DNA of 64,000 nucleotides from Brachybacterium sp. FME24 (GCF_014897705.1 NZ_JABUXV010000002.1:292398-356397); one strand, 5' to 3'. Counted from the stretch's first letter, positions 31,620 through 40,708 are shown. Notes: generated by a model not told the origin, from the sequence alone. Made by a program: numbers and translations.

Positions 31620-32500
31620 GACGACCCGCCGCGCCGCGTCTGCGGGCCGGCAGCCCCGGCACGCACCCCGCAGCTCCGGTCACGACCACCCCGCAGGCTC
31701 CGGCACGTCCCGAGCCCTCTCGCGCGGCGGCGACCCCGACCTCACCGACGCCGCCCGTTCCCGCCCGCCGCGGGCCCGGCCGTCGCGCGGTCCTGCTGGC
31801 CGGGGCCGCGACCGCCGCTATCACCGGCGCCGTCTCCGCCGGGGCCCTGCTGAGCCGGGACGACAGCGGTGCTCGAGCGGCATCCTCGAACGGTGGCGGC
31901 CCCGGTTCCGCACCCGCCACCGAGGCGTTCTCCGACGTCCCGGACGATGCGGAGGGCCTGGAGGCGATGCGCTGGGCCGACGCCACCGGTGTGCAGCCTG
32001 CCCTGACCGATGCCCGTTACTCCCCCGATGCCGTCATCACCCGCGGCGACGTCGCCCTGGCCCTGCACCGCTTCGCCGGCGCCCCCGCCGTGCCGGTCGA
32101 CGGCGCACCTGCCCCCATCGCCGACCTCGGCGAGGATCCTCGGCGCACCCCCGCTCTGCTGTGGCTCCATGGCCGCGGAGCGCTCTGGGGCGACGCCGCC
32201 CTGAAGGTGCATCCCGACGATCCCGCCACCCGGGACTGCGCGGCGACGATGCTCACCGCGCTGCTGCGGCCGGCGCTGGCCGGGTTCGGGGTGACCTGGG
32301 ATCCCTCGACCGCTGCGTCCGCACCGCAGGACGTGGAGCCCTGGTCGGCGCTGGCGGACGCGATCTGGCTCGAGGCCGCGGGCCTGGCCCCCGCCTCGCT
32401 GACAGCCTCGGCCGGGACCGGCGACGCGCACGTCACCCGCGCCGATCTCGCCGTCATGCTGCATCGTGCGAACTCCGTCATCTCCGACGCGCTCGCCTGA
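31610..32500 (+). CDS. Membrane-anchored protein with S-layer-homology-like repeats
   Basis: A 296-residue protein. It has a Pro/Ala-rich basic N-terminus, a signal-anchor (GRRAVLLAGAATAAITGAVSAG, twin Arg visible), then an extracellular region with SLH-like units: FSDVPDDAEGLEAMRWADATGV with ITRGDVALALHRFAG, and a later unit ending VTRADLAVMLHRA. The GTG at 31610 has GGGAG 5 bases upstream and overlaps the hydrolase gene by 10 bp. SLH domains bind secondary cell-wall polymers; this one may tether the partner hydrolase or act at the cell wall (inference). Confidence 0.7.
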   Translation: MALRRPAAPRLRAGSPGTHPAAPVTTTPQAPARPEPSRAAATPTSPTPPVPARRGPGRRAVLLAGAATAAITGAVSAGALLSRDDSGARAASSNGGGPGSAPATEAFSDVPDDAEGLEAMRWADATGVQPALTDARYSPDAVITRGDVALALHRFAGAPAVPVDGAPAPIADLGEDPRRTPALLWLHGRGALWGDAALKVHPDDPATRDCAATMLTALLRPALAGFGVTWDPSTAASAPQDVEPWSALADAIWLEAAGLAPASLTASAGTGDAHVTRADLAVMLHRANSVISDALA

Positions 32501-32547
32501 TCGGGAAACCGCTTCGGAGTGTCGTCGACCACGCTTAGGGTTGGCCC

Positions 32548-35500
32548 ATGTCATCGTCATCGACCCCTGCTCATGCCGCCTATCTCCGTCACCCCGACGT
32601 CCATGGGGACACCGTCGTGTTCACAGCCGCGAACGATGTGTGGCTCGCCCCCCTGGCCGGAGGCCGGGCCTGGCGCCTGACCGACGAGGGCGCCCCCGTC
32701 GCCTACCCCCGCTTCTCGCCCGACGGCACGCACATCGCCTACACCTCACGCACCTCCGGCGGCCCCGAGGTGTGGCTCATCGCCACGGAGGGCGACACCG
32801 CCCCGCGTCGCCTGACCACCTGGGGCAAGCCGAGCACGAAGGTCGTCGGCTGGCTGCCGGACGGCCGCGTCCTGGCCGCCACCAGCTACAACGCCCCGAT
32901 CGCGCGCGATGCGCAGCTGTGGGCGATCGACCTCGAGGGCCACGCCGAGGTGCTGCCGCTGGGCCGTTCCGGTGAGGTCGCGATCCACCCGTCGGGCACC
33001 ACCGTGGTCGCCACCCCGTGGCGCCGCGACCAGGCCGGATGGAAGCACTACCAGGGTGGCACCGCCGTGAAGCTCTGGGTCACGCGCGAGGACGTCGCCC
33101 TCGGCGCCCCGACCACCGTGCATGCGGCCCGCTCCTGGGAGCCGCTGCTCGAGGAGATCCTCGCCTCGAAGCTGCGCATCGCCTGGTACGGCGACCGCCT
33201 GGTCTTCGCCTCCGACACCCCCGGCCCCGGCGCCGAGATCACCGACCGTGCGACGGCGAACCTGTGGTCGGTCGCGCTCGACGGCTCCGACCTTCGGTCC
33301 CACACTTCACTGACCTCCGAGCAGGGCTACCTGCGCGAGCCCGCGACCGACGGCAGCACCCTCGTGTTCACCTCCCGCGGCCGCCTGTTCGCGATGGATT
33401 CCCTGGACGCCGAACCCCGCGAGGTCGAGATCCTGGCCTCCGGCGTCGGCGCGGCCCGCCTGCCGCGCCCGGCATCCCCGAGTGCGAATCTGCTGGCCAT
33501 GCGCCCCATGCACGACGCTCGTGCGAGCGTCGTCGAGTGGCGCGGCAGTGCCCACGCGCTGACCCATCGCGGAGGGCCGGCGCGCCTGCTCGCCGGCACC
33601 TGCGGGCTGCGCATCCGCGAGGTCCGCCCGCTGGGCCGCTCCGCCTTCGCCCTCCTGGTCACCGACGCCGAAGCGCTCGCGGACCGCGAGAGGGGCGGCG
33701 TCGGCTCCGACGTCCTCGCGCTGGCCCGGCTGGACGGTGGCGGCACGGAGATCCGCTTCGATCTCGGGAACGTGGGGCGGATCCTGCACGCGATCCCCTC
33801 GCCCGACGGGTCGAAGGTCGCGATCTCCACGCACGACAACGTGGTGCGCCTGGTGACTCTGCGCGGTCTGACCGACCCGGCGAAGACCTCGTCGGCCGCC
33901 TCCCCTCGGACCTCCTCCGCCGCCTCCAGCGGAGAGCAGGCCAGCGCGGATGCCCCGGTGGCGCCGCGCCTGGACCACGTGCGCGAGGTGGGCCGTTCCA
34001 CCGGCGGCGAGGTGCGTGACCTGGCCTGGTCGCCGGACGGCCGCTGGCTGGTGTGGACCGAGCCGAACTCGTGGATGCTCAGCCGGCTGATGATCTCGGA
34101 CACCGAGGACGCCGAGCCGATGGGCCGCGCCCTCACCTCCGGCAAGTACCAGGACGCCGAGCCCGCCTTCAGCACGGACGGCAAGCACCTGGCGCTGCTG
34201 TCGCTGCGCACCTTCGAGACGGTCTACGACGACATGGTCTTCGACCTCGGCTTCGTCAACGCCGAGCGGCCCTTCCTGATCCCGCTCGAGCGCACCACCC
34301 CCGATCCCTTCGGCCCGCATCCGGACGGCTGGGGTGCGGGCGCCGAGGAGGACAAGCCCGGCGGGAAATCAGCCGACGTGCCTGCCGACGCCGGCCAGGG
34401 CGCGGCCACCGTGCACGGTGCCGGCGGTGCGGCGGTCCACGACACGAAGGGGGCGACCGCCTCCTCGTCGCATCCGGTCACGGCATCCAGCCCGTCCGGG
34501 GCCGACGAGGCGACCACGCCACCGGTCACGCGTGTGGACCTGGACTCCGTGGAGGCGCGCCTGGTCCCCTTCCCGGTGATCTCGGGCTCCTACTCGGACC
34601 TCACCGCGGTCAGCGGAGGCTTCGTGTGGCTGCGCCACCCCCAGCAGGGCGCGCTGGGCACCACCCGTGCGGGCGTCGAGGGGGAGGATCCCCAGCCCAC
34701 CCTGGAGCACTGGAGCCTCGCGGACCGCAAGCTCACCGTGCTCGCCGAGGGCGTCACCGAGCTCGCAGCCTCCGGCGACGGGGAGTTCCTGGTGATCAAG
34801 CAGGGTCAGAGCTGGGTCCAGGTTCCCGCGACCCGCAAGGTCGAGGACGAGGACCCGGCGCGCGTGGCGATCGACACCGGGCGTCTGCGCCTGTTCGTGG
34901 ACCCCGTCGAGGAACGTCGCGGGATGCTCTGGGACAACTACCGGATCATGGCCCAGCAGTACTGGCGCGCCGACATGGACGGCATGGACTGGCACGCGAT
35001 GAACACCTGGTACGACCCGGTCATCGAGCGCGTGGTCACCGAGGATGACTTCCAGGACATGATGTGGGAGGTCCAGGGCGAGCTCGGCACCTCTCACGCC
35101 TACGTGCAGGGCGGCGTCTATCAGGCGGACCCGCCGATGCTACCCGCCTACCTCGGGGCCGACATCGAGCACCGCGACGGCCGCTGGGTGATCACGCAGA
35201 TCCTGCCCGGGGACTCCTCGGATCCTGAGGCCCGCTCCCCGCTGCTCGCCCCCGGCGTGGCCGCCGAGGTGGGCGAGGCGATCGTGCGGGTCGACGGGCG
35301 CGAGGTGGGCCCGGGAGGCGGTGGTGTGCAGGGCCAGCTGATCGGCTCGGCGAACACTCCGACCGAGCTGGTGCTGGAGCGCGACGGCGTCGAGCGCCGC
35401 GTCGCCGTCACGCCGCTGCCCGACGACGCCCCGCTGCGCTATCAGGCGTGGGTCGCCTCGCGGCGAGCGCTCGTCGAGGAGCTCTCCGACGGTCGCCTCG

Positions 35501-36102
35501 GCTACCTCCACATCCCCGACATGGTCTCCTCCGGCTGGGCGCAGATGCACCGTGACCTGCGTGAGGCCACCACCAAGGAGGGGCTCGTGGTCGATGTGCG
35601 CTACAACAGCGGCGGGCATACCTCGCAGCTGGTCACCGACCGCCTGGCGCGGCGCGTGCTGTCCTGGGACTACCCGCGCCACGAGACCCCCGGCACCTAC
35701 CCGCAGTTCGCGCCGCGCGGCGCGGTGGTGCTGGTGACCAACCAGGAGGCGGGCTCCGACGGCGACATCGTCAATGCCGTCTCCAAGGCCATGGAAATCG
35801 GTCCGGTGATCGGCACCCGCACCTGGGGCGGCGTGATCGGCATCGACGGCCGCTACGACCTGGTCGACGGCACCGGGGTCACCCAGCCGAAGTACGCCAG
35901 CTGGTTCACCGGCGTGGACTGGACCATCGAGAACTACGGCGTGGACCCCGACATCGAGGTTCCACTGCCGCCCAACGCCTGGGTGGGCGGCGAGGACCCG
36001 CAGCTCTCTCGGGGCGTCACCGAGGCGCTCGCCCTGCTCGAGCAGAATCCGGCCGCGACCGCTCCGCCGCTGCCCGCGCCCCGCTTCGGCCGCCGCCCCT
36101 GA
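32548..36102 (+). CDS. Tricorn-type S41 family protease
   Basis: A 1184-residue homologue of the tricorn protease, a large cytosolic peptidase that trims oligopeptides. It contains two N-terminal beta-propellers (WD-like repeats such as PRFSPDGTHIAYTSR), a PDZ domain (about residues 855-950) and the C-terminal S41 catalytic core. The expected catalytic residues are present: His in GTSHAYV (about 851) and the Ser-Asp pair in QEAGSDGDIV (about 1069), with NSGGHTS before it. Two low-complexity Ala/Ser/Thr-rich linkers (near residues 445-470 and 595-650) interrupt the second propeller. No signal peptide. It is a single gene. Confidence 0.93.
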   Translation: MSSSSTPAHAAYLRHPDVHGDTVVFTAANDVWLAPLAGGRAWRLTDEGAPVAYPRFSPDGTHIAYTSRTSGGPEVWLIATEGDTAPRRLTTWGKPSTKVVGWLPDGRVLAATSYNAPIARDAQLWAIDLEGHAEVLPLGRSGEVAIHPSGTTVVATPWRRDQAGWKHYQGGTAVKLWVTREDVALGAPTTVHAARSWEPLLEEILASKLRIAWYGDRLVFASDTPGPGAEITDRATANLWSVALDGSDLRSHTSLTSEQGYLREPATDGSTLVFTSRGRLFAMDSLDAEPREVEILASGVGAARLPRPASPSANLLAMRPMHDARASVVEWRGSAHALTHRGGPARLLAGTCGLRIREVRPLGRSAFALLVTDAEALADRERGGVGSDVLALARLDGGGTEIRFDLGNVGRILHAIPSPDGSKVAISTHDNVVRLVTLRGLTDPAKTSSAASPRTSSAASSGEQASADAPVAPRLDHVREVGRSTGGEVRDLAWSPDGRWLVWTEPNSWMLSRLMISDTEDAEPMGRALTSGKYQDAEPAFSTDGKHLALLSLRTFETVYDDMVFDLGFVNAERPFLIPLERTTPDPFGPHPDGWGAGAEEDKPGGKSADVPADAGQGAATVHGAGGAAVHDTKGATASSSHPVTASSPSGADEATTPPVTRVDLDSVEARLVPFPVISGSYSDLTAVSGGFVWLRHPQQGALGTTRAGVEGEDPQPTLEHWSLADRKLTVLAEGVTELAASGDGEFLVIKQGQSWVQVPATRKVEDEDPARVAIDTGRLRLFVDPVEERRGMLWDNYRIMAQQYWRADMDGMDWHAMNTWYDPVIERVVTEDDFQDMMWEVQGELGTSHAYVQGGVYQADPPMLPAYLGADIEHRDGRWVITQILPGDSSDPEARSPLLAPGVAAEVGEAIVRVDGREVGPGGGGVQGQLIGSANTPTELVLERDGVERRVAVTPLPDDAPLRYQAWVASRRALVEELSDGRLGYLHIPDMVSSGWAQMHRDLREATTKEGLVVDVRYNSGGHTSQLVTDRLARRVLSWDYPRHETPGTYPQFAPRGAVVLVTNQEAGSDGDIVNAVSKAMEIGPVIGTRTWGGVIGIDGRYDLVDGTGVTQPKYASWFTGVDWTIENYGVDPDIEVPLPPNAWVGGEDPQLSRGVTEALALLEQNPAATAPPLPAPRFGRRP

Positions 36103-36160
36103 CCACCACCCTCCCACCAGCCCCGTGCACCGCGCACCCCGCACGCCGCACCCCGCACGC

Positions 36161-36209
36161 CACACGCCACACGCCACACGCCACACGCCACACGCCACAC
36201 GCCACACGC
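36161..36209. repeat. Seven tandem copies of CACACGC
   Basis: Seven exact, contiguous 7-bp units, preceded by degenerate units (GCACGC, GCACCCC). It is noncoding and lies 58 bp after the tricorn protease gene. A unit of 7 bp in perfect array is prone to slippage and may vary between strains. Confidence 0.95.
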
Positions 36210-36211
36210 CA

Positions 36212-36267
36212 GTATTTCCAGGTTCCCTGCCAAAATCGGCCTGATCTGGCAGAGAACCTGGAAATAC
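36212..36267. repeat. Long hairpin with 21-bp arms
   Basis: GTATTTCCAGGTTCCCTGCCA (36212-36232) pairs with TGGCAGAGAACCTGGAAATAC (36247-36267), 20 of 21 positions, across a 14-base loop. The stem is AT-richer than its surroundings, unlike the GC hairpins used as terminators here. It could be a dispersed palindromic element of REP type or a terminator of the protease gene. Confidence 0.8.
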
Positions 36268-36284
36268 ATGCCGGGCCCCTCGGC

Positions 36285-36360
36285 GGACCCGTCGGCGGGT
36301 CCCTCGGGGCACCTCGGCGGGCCCCCGGCGGGCCCGTCAGCGGGTCCTCGGCGGGGCCGG
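36285..36360. repeat. GC-rich hairpin repeats in the 36.1-36.4 kb noncoding gap
   Basis: GGACCCG-TCGG-CGGGTCC (36285-36302) is a perfect 7-bp stem with a tetraloop. Related CGGCGGGNCC units follow up to about 36360. Together with the two repeats before them they occupy most of the 329-bp gap between the protease and the small membrane protein gene; no gene is supported there. Confidence 0.55.
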
Positions 36361-36431
36361 GGCTCGGGGCTGATGGGTCCGAGGGCCGGGAGGGGAGGGC
36401 AAGGCGGGGTGGCAGTGCGGGAGGGCGCCGG

Positions 36432-36788
36432 TCAGCGCAGGGCGTGGGCGGCGATCTCGGGATATCGCACCGCGAGGTCCTGGCGCTGCATGGGCGCGTC
36501 GACCCACCCGGCCCTCGCGTCGCGCGGCGCCGTGCGGGCGATGGGATGGGTGTCGTCCGGCCGCAGGTCGCGGGCGATGATCTCGTTGCCGAGCGCGATG
36601 CGGTCGAGCGGGGTGAGCAGGACGCCGCCCCGGTCGCGGCCGCCGCGCCGGGCATGCTCGCCGCTTCCGTCGCGCGGGACGCCGGAGGCGACGATCCGTG
36701 CGGCGAGAAGTCGGGTGAGGGCTCCGAGCAGCACGGCGACGATGGCGATGAGGAGGATGAGGGCGAGGCCGAGCAGTGCGGAGGTCAT
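36432..36788 (-). CDS. Small single-helix membrane protein of unknown function
   Basis: A 118-residue protein with one N-terminal membrane helix (residues 3-30, ALLGLALILLIAIVAVLLGAL) and a soluble basic C-terminal domain (LLTPLDRIALGNEIIARDLRP, ending MQRQDLAVRYPEIAAHALR). I recognise no family. It is divergent from the LysR regulator gene, with 89 bp between starts that contain a LysR-type T-N11-A element, so it may be the regulator's target. Confidence 0.65.
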   Translation of the reverse strand: MTSALLGLALILLIAIVAVLLGALTRLLAARIVASGVPRDGSGEHARRGGRDRGGVLLTPLDRIALGNEIIARDLRPDDTHPIARTAPRDARAGWVDAPMQRQDLAVRYPEIAAHALR

Positions 36789-36844
36789 GCGTCGATCCTG
36801 CTCCCGACATCACTTCAGGACAAGCGATGATTCGCACCCCTCTG

Positions 36845-36859
36845 TTCAGCATCACTGAA
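36845..36859. promoter_or_regulatory. LysR-type T-N11-A element
   Basis: TTCAGCATCACTGAA, inverted 5-bp arms TTCAG/CTGAA in a 15-bp site, lies 18 bp before the LysR start. A further CTTCAG half-site occurs about 33 bp upstream, near the divergent gene. Both fit the usual recognition plus activation site arrangement of LysR regulators. Confidence 0.5.
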
Positions 36860-36877
36860 GGGAGGTAGGGTCGCGGC

Positions 36878-37864
36878 ATGCTCGATCCCGTGAAGCTCCG
36901 CGTCCTGAGGTCCGTCGTCGAGACCGGCAGCATCCGCGCGAGCTCCGAAGCGCTCGGCTATACCCCGTCCGCCGTCAGCCAGCACCTGACCAGCCTGCGC
37001 CGTGAGACCGGGCTGGAGCTGGTGGAGCGATCGGGCCGCGGGATCACGGTCACGGCCCATGCGCGACAGCTGGCCGCGGAGGCCGGTCCCGCCCTCGACG
37101 CGCTCAGCACCCTGGAGCGCACCGTGAAGGATCTCCGCTCCGGCCGCACCGGCACCCTCCGACTCGGGTACGCCACCTCGATCGCGGCGACCTGGATCCC
37201 CGAGCTCGCCCGCGATGTGCGGCAGGCCTACCCCGACCTGGGCCTCGAGCTCGCTCTGCGCGACTGCAGCTGCGAGGACCTGGCCGAAGCAGGGATGGAC
37301 ATCGTGGTCGGGGAGAGCACGATGACCGTCCCGCCCGAAGACTGGGAGGTCCACGAGATCCTCGAAGAGGGCTACGTGGCTCTCGTGGGCGCAGGCCACT
37401 CCTTGGCTGCCCACTCGACGGTGCTCCTGAAGGATCTGGCCGACGAGGCCTGGGTGACCGATGACCCGCTGGACTCGTTCTGGTTCGATCGCATCGGCGC
37501 CGCGTGCCGGGCCGCCGGATTCTCCCCCCGCGTCGAGATCAACCCGAATGACTTCCCGACAGTGCTCGGGTTCGTGGCCACCGGGGATTATGTCAGCGTC
37601 CAACCATCGGTGATCGGCCAGAACCTGCGGCCGGACGTCACCGCCATCCCCCTGGCTCCGCCTGCCCCGCGCCGCCGACTGCGGGTGCAGATCCGCCGGC
37701 CCATCGCGCGGAACCCCGCGACGCAGTTCATCGTCCAGCGCATCCACGCCGTGGCCGCCAAGCGGGCCGCAGAGATCCCCGGAGTCCTGCATCTCGTCGA
37801 CGGTGCGGCCCCACCCGATCGCGTCCCCGTCGCCCAGGTGCTCCCCGTCGTCCAGGTGTCCTGA
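36878..37864 (+). CDS. LysR family transcriptional regulator
   Basis: A 328-residue LysR-type regulator. The winged HTH is at the N-terminus (KLRVLRSVVETGSIRASSEALGYTPSAVSQHL split over residues 5-36), followed by the linker helix and a type 2 periplasmic-binding effector domain (GTLRLGYATSIAATWIPEL, TVLGFVATGDYVSV). The ATG at 36878 gives the normal family start MLDPVKLRVLRSVVE. The C-terminal 30 residues are an extra Ala/Pro/Val-rich tail. It is divergent from a small membrane protein; the effector is unknown. Confidence 0.92.
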   Translation: MLDPVKLRVLRSVVETGSIRASSEALGYTPSAVSQHLTSLRRETGLELVERSGRGITVTAHARQLAAEAGPALDALSTLERTVKDLRSGRTGTLRLGYATSIAATWIPELARDVRQAYPDLGLELALRDCSCEDLAEAGMDIVVGESTMTVPPEDWEVHEILEEGYVALVGAGHSLAAHSTVLLKDLADEAWVTDDPLDSFWFDRIGAACRAAGFSPRVEINPNDFPTVLGFVATGDYVSVQPSVIGQNLRPDVTAIPLAPPAPRRRLRVQIRRPIARNPATQFIVQRIHAVAAKRAAEIPGVLHLVDGAAPPDRVPVAQVLPVVQVS

Positions 37865-38159
37865 CGAAGCGCTCCGGAGACGGACGAGAAGGGGCGGACG
37901 CCGTCGGCCCCCGCCGCGGCCTGTGGAACGAGCGCCCGTGCATGCATCCGACATCGACCGGGGCCGCATCCCGGGGGCAAGCACCCGAACATGGCCGGGA
38001 ACAGCTGCGCACCCGGGGCGCCGAGGAGCTCGACCTGCCTGCCCGGCCTGCGTGCGATCGGTAGTGGTGTGATCGGTAGAATGGAGACCTCCACGACGGG
38101 ACTCGACCACGGGGGCACCGTCGTCGGCGGTCACCGAGCGCCCCCGGCAGGAGGCTGTG

Positions 38160-39167
38160 ATGAACGACGACGTCCGCACCTCGAACTCGCCCATCCCCTA
38201 TGACCCTGACTCCCGTGCCCTCGGCGTCCTCATCGGGTACGACGGCTCCGAGCAGGCTGTGCAGGCCCTGCACTATGCAGCGCGCGCCGCTCAGCGCTCC
38301 GGTTCCCGACTGACCATCGTGACCGCCTACACCCTGCCGGCCATGGTGTACACCTCTCCTGCGACGATGCCGGCCGTCCCCGATGATGTCGCGCGCGAAG
38401 CGGCCGCCCGGGAGCTGCTCCAGGAGGCTCACCAGCACCTGCAGGGCTACCCGGGGGAGATCGAACTGCGCGCGACCTTCGGCGACGCCGCAGGGGTGCT
38501 GAAGCATCTCTCCGCCGAGGCTCGGCTGGTGGTGGTGGGTGCACGCGGACGGGGAGGCTTCCTCGGGCGCCTGCTCGGCTCCGTGTCCTCAGCACTGCCC
38601 TCGCACGCCCATTGCCCCACCGTCGTCGTGCCGGGGCATGACGCGATCGGCGAGGGCGAGGGCGCCGGCCGGTTCGCCCCGGTGCAGGACGATGCGCCCG
38701 TCGTGGTCGGCTCGGACCGCTCCGAGCAGAGCCGGGTCGCCACGGTCATCGCGGCGCTGGCCGCCACGGAGCGAAAGGCTCCGCTGCACCTGGCGATGAC
38801 CATGCCGCCGGCGGAGAACTGGGGCGCCTGGTACCCCGAGCTGATCCCGGATCCGCGTCTCCAGGAACAGCGCCGCCAGCAGCTGGCCGGCCAGCTCGCG
38901 GCCGACGCCGACCTTCTGCGCGAACAGTTCCCCTCCTTGCAGGTGAGCAGCGAGGTCGAGATGGGCGACCCGGCCACGCAGCTGGTGGAGTACTCCCGCA
39001 CCGCACAGCTGACCGTGGTCGGCACCCGAGGTCACGGCCGCGTCGCCAGGGCCCTGCTGGGCTCGGTCTCCCGGGCCCTGCTGCAGCGCGCCGAGGGCCC
39101 GGTGCTGGTGGTGCCGGACCTGAGTCCCGAGCGCATCGGGAAGGATCCGCGCCACCCGCGGGGGTAG
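38160..39167 (+). CDS. Universal stress protein, tandem UspA domains
   Basis: A 335-residue cytoplasmic protein with two UspA domains (about residues 20-150 and 175-320). Both keep the ATP-binding loop: VVGARGRGGFLGRLLGSVS and VVGTRGHGRVARALLGSVS, so ATP-binding is expected. Each domain begins with a strand and Asp/Ser motif (VLIGYDGSEQA; VVVGSDRSEQS). The ATG at 38160 has AGGAGG 5 bases upstream; a GTG immediately before it is less likely. Such proteins respond to hypoxia, starvation or stress in actinobacteria. Confidence 0.93.
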   Translation: MNDDVRTSNSPIPYDPDSRALGVLIGYDGSEQAVQALHYAARAAQRSGSRLTIVTAYTLPAMVYTSPATMPAVPDDVAREAAARELLQEAHQHLQGYPGEIELRATFGDAAGVLKHLSAEARLVVVGARGRGGFLGRLLGSVSSALPSHAHCPTVVVPGHDAIGEGEGAGRFAPVQDDAPVVVGSDRSEQSRVATVIAALAATERKAPLHLAMTMPPAENWGAWYPELIPDPRLQEQRRQQLAGQLAADADLLREQFPSLQVSSEVEMGDPATQLVEYSRTAQLTVVGTRGHGRVARALLGSVSRALLQRAEGPVLVVPDLSPERIGKDPRHPRG

Positions 39168-39242
39168 GGCGCACGGTGAACAGGGACTCGCCGCGCAGGC
39201 ACTCGGCGAGCGGGCTCAGGCTGAGCGGAGCACAATAGGGAC

Positions 39243-39929
39243 ATGTCCTCGGCCCGCTCTCCCCTGCGCCTGCTGCGGGGGTCCGTCGCCGCGACGCTGG
39301 CCACCGCGGTCGCTCTGAGCGGCCACCTGGTGGGTGGCGGCGCGATGCCCTCGTGGCTCGGGGTGCTGCTGCCCTGGTGGTTGTCGGTCGCGGTGTGCAC
39401 CGTGCTTGCGGGCTCCCGATTCTCGCTGCCGCGGATGAGCGCCGCCGTGCTGGCCAGCCAGGCGCTGTTCCACGGCCTGTTCATGGCGGGCACGCCGGGC
39501 GATCCCTCCGTGCAGCTGGTCGCGCCTCCGGGATCGCACCTCGGCCACGGCGCTCACCCCGCAGGGAGCGTCGCGGACCACGGCTCGCATGCCGGTTCCC
39601 ACGCCGGTTCGCAGGGCGTCGGCACTGCGGCCGAACATGCCCTGCACGGCAACCATGCGGACCTGCGGATGCTGGCCTGGCACGTCGTCGCCGCACTGGT
39701 CACAGCGCTGCTGCTGCACCGCGGCGAGTCCATGCTGCTGCACTCCTTCGGCCTGGCCGGGCAGCTCTGGGCCTTCCTGAGCCGACCCCACCGCACCGTG
39801 GCCGCGCCGGCGTTCACGCTGCCCGCCCCGAGGCGGGCGGTCCCCGAGCCCGGGCATCTGCACCACGCCCGCCGTGCCGTGCTCGCACCTCAGCAGCGGC
39901 GCGGGCCGCCCCTGGTCCTGGCCGCCTGA
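39243..39929 (+). CDS. His-rich integral membrane protein, first gene of a copper operon
   Basis: A 228-residue protein with about four membrane helices (near residues 12-32, 38-57, 62-82, 140-165). Helices 3 and 4 are separated by an extracytoplasmic loop with nine His among about 45 residues (GSHLGHGAH, DHGSHAGSH, EHALHGNH). The loop composition is that of a metal-binding segment. The next two genes, 155 bp downstream, encode a PCuAC copper chaperone and a DyP peroxidase, so a role in copper capture or transport is inferred. I recognise no named family. Confidence 0.75.
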   Translation: MSSARSPLRLLRGSVAATLATAVALSGHLVGGGAMPSWLGVLLPWWLSVAVCTVLAGSRFSLPRMSAAVLASQALFHGLFMAGTPGDPSVQLVAPPGSHLGHGAHPAGSVADHGSHAGSHAGSQGVGTAAEHALHGNHADLRMLAWHVVAALVTALLLHRGESMLLHSFGLAGQLWAFLSRPHRTVAAPAFTLPAPRRAVPEPGHLHHARRAVLAPQQRRGPPLVLAA

Positions 39930-40084
39930 GACCCACCGACGCCCCGCGTCGCGTCGCCGCTCCGGCGGCCCTTCGGTCGATCACCCCGCCCCGGCTGCCG
40001 TGCCCGGGCGGGCCCCTGCGCTCCACGCCGCCCGCGCCCACAGCGTGCCGGCAGCCCTCAGGAGCACTTCCGAAAGGACCCCGC

Positions 40085-40708
40085 ATGTCCCGCACCACCC
40101 AGTTCCGCACGTCCCGCCCCGGCAGCCTGTCCCGTCGGGCAGCCCTCACGTTCTTGATCGCGCTCCCCCTGGCCGCCTGCAGCGCCGGTTCCGGTGACGG
40201 GGCCGACGCCTCGGCCGACGACGCCTCGGACTCGGGCGCTGCCGACGCCACGGCCGCCGACACGCTCACGGTCACCGACCCCTGGGTGAAGGCCGCCGAG
40301 GAGGGCATGACCGCTGCCTTCGGCACCCTGGTCAACGGCACCGGCGCCGATCTCGTGCTGATCGCCGTCACCACCCCTGCCACCGAGAGGGTGGAGCTGC
40401 ACGAGACCACCGCGGACGGATCCGGGGGCATGAGCATGCAGGAGAAGGAGGGCGGCTTCGAGATCCCCGCCGGCGAAGAGCTCGTGCTCGAACCCGGCGG
40501 GAACCACATCATGCTCATGGACCTGCCGCAGCCGCTGCTGCCCGGCGACGAGATGGAGCTGACGCTGGTCTTCTCCGAGGGCACCGAGCACCCGTTCACC
40601 GCGACCGTCAAGGACTTCGCCGGCGCCCAGGAGCACTACGTGCCAGAGGATGCCGAGAACACGTCCGACGGAGGCGGCGAGCACGCCGGGCACGGGGCGG
40701 ACGAGTGA
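40085..40708 (+). CDS. PCu(A)C-type periplasmic copper chaperone lipoprotein
   Basis: A 207-residue secreted copper chaperone. The N-terminal signal has twin Arg (LSRRAALTFLIALPL) and a lipobox (LAACS), so it should be a lipoprotein. The PCuAC copper site is seen as VELHETT, GGMSMQ and NHIMLM (His and Met ligands in family order). A Ser/Asp/Ala-rich linker separates anchor and domain, and the C-terminus adds a short His-containing tail (GGGEHAGHGADE). The stop overlaps the DyP gene start (GTGA). PCuAC proteins pass Cu(I) to extracytoplasmic enzymes. Confidence 0.93.
   Translation: MSRTTQFRTSRPGSLSRRAALTFLIALPLAACSAGSGDGADASADDASDSGAADATAADTLTVTDPWVKAAEEGMTAAFGTLVNGTGADLVLIAVTTPATERVELHETTADGSGGMSMQEKEGGFEIPAGEELVLEPGGNHIMLMDLPQPLLPGDEMELTLVFSEGTEHPFTATVKDFAGAQEHYVPEDAENTSDGGGEHAGHGADE

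Noticed and set aside
36140..36213. Possible CRISPR array
   Set aside because: The unit is only 7 bp with no spacers and there are no cas genes; it is a simple tandem repeat.
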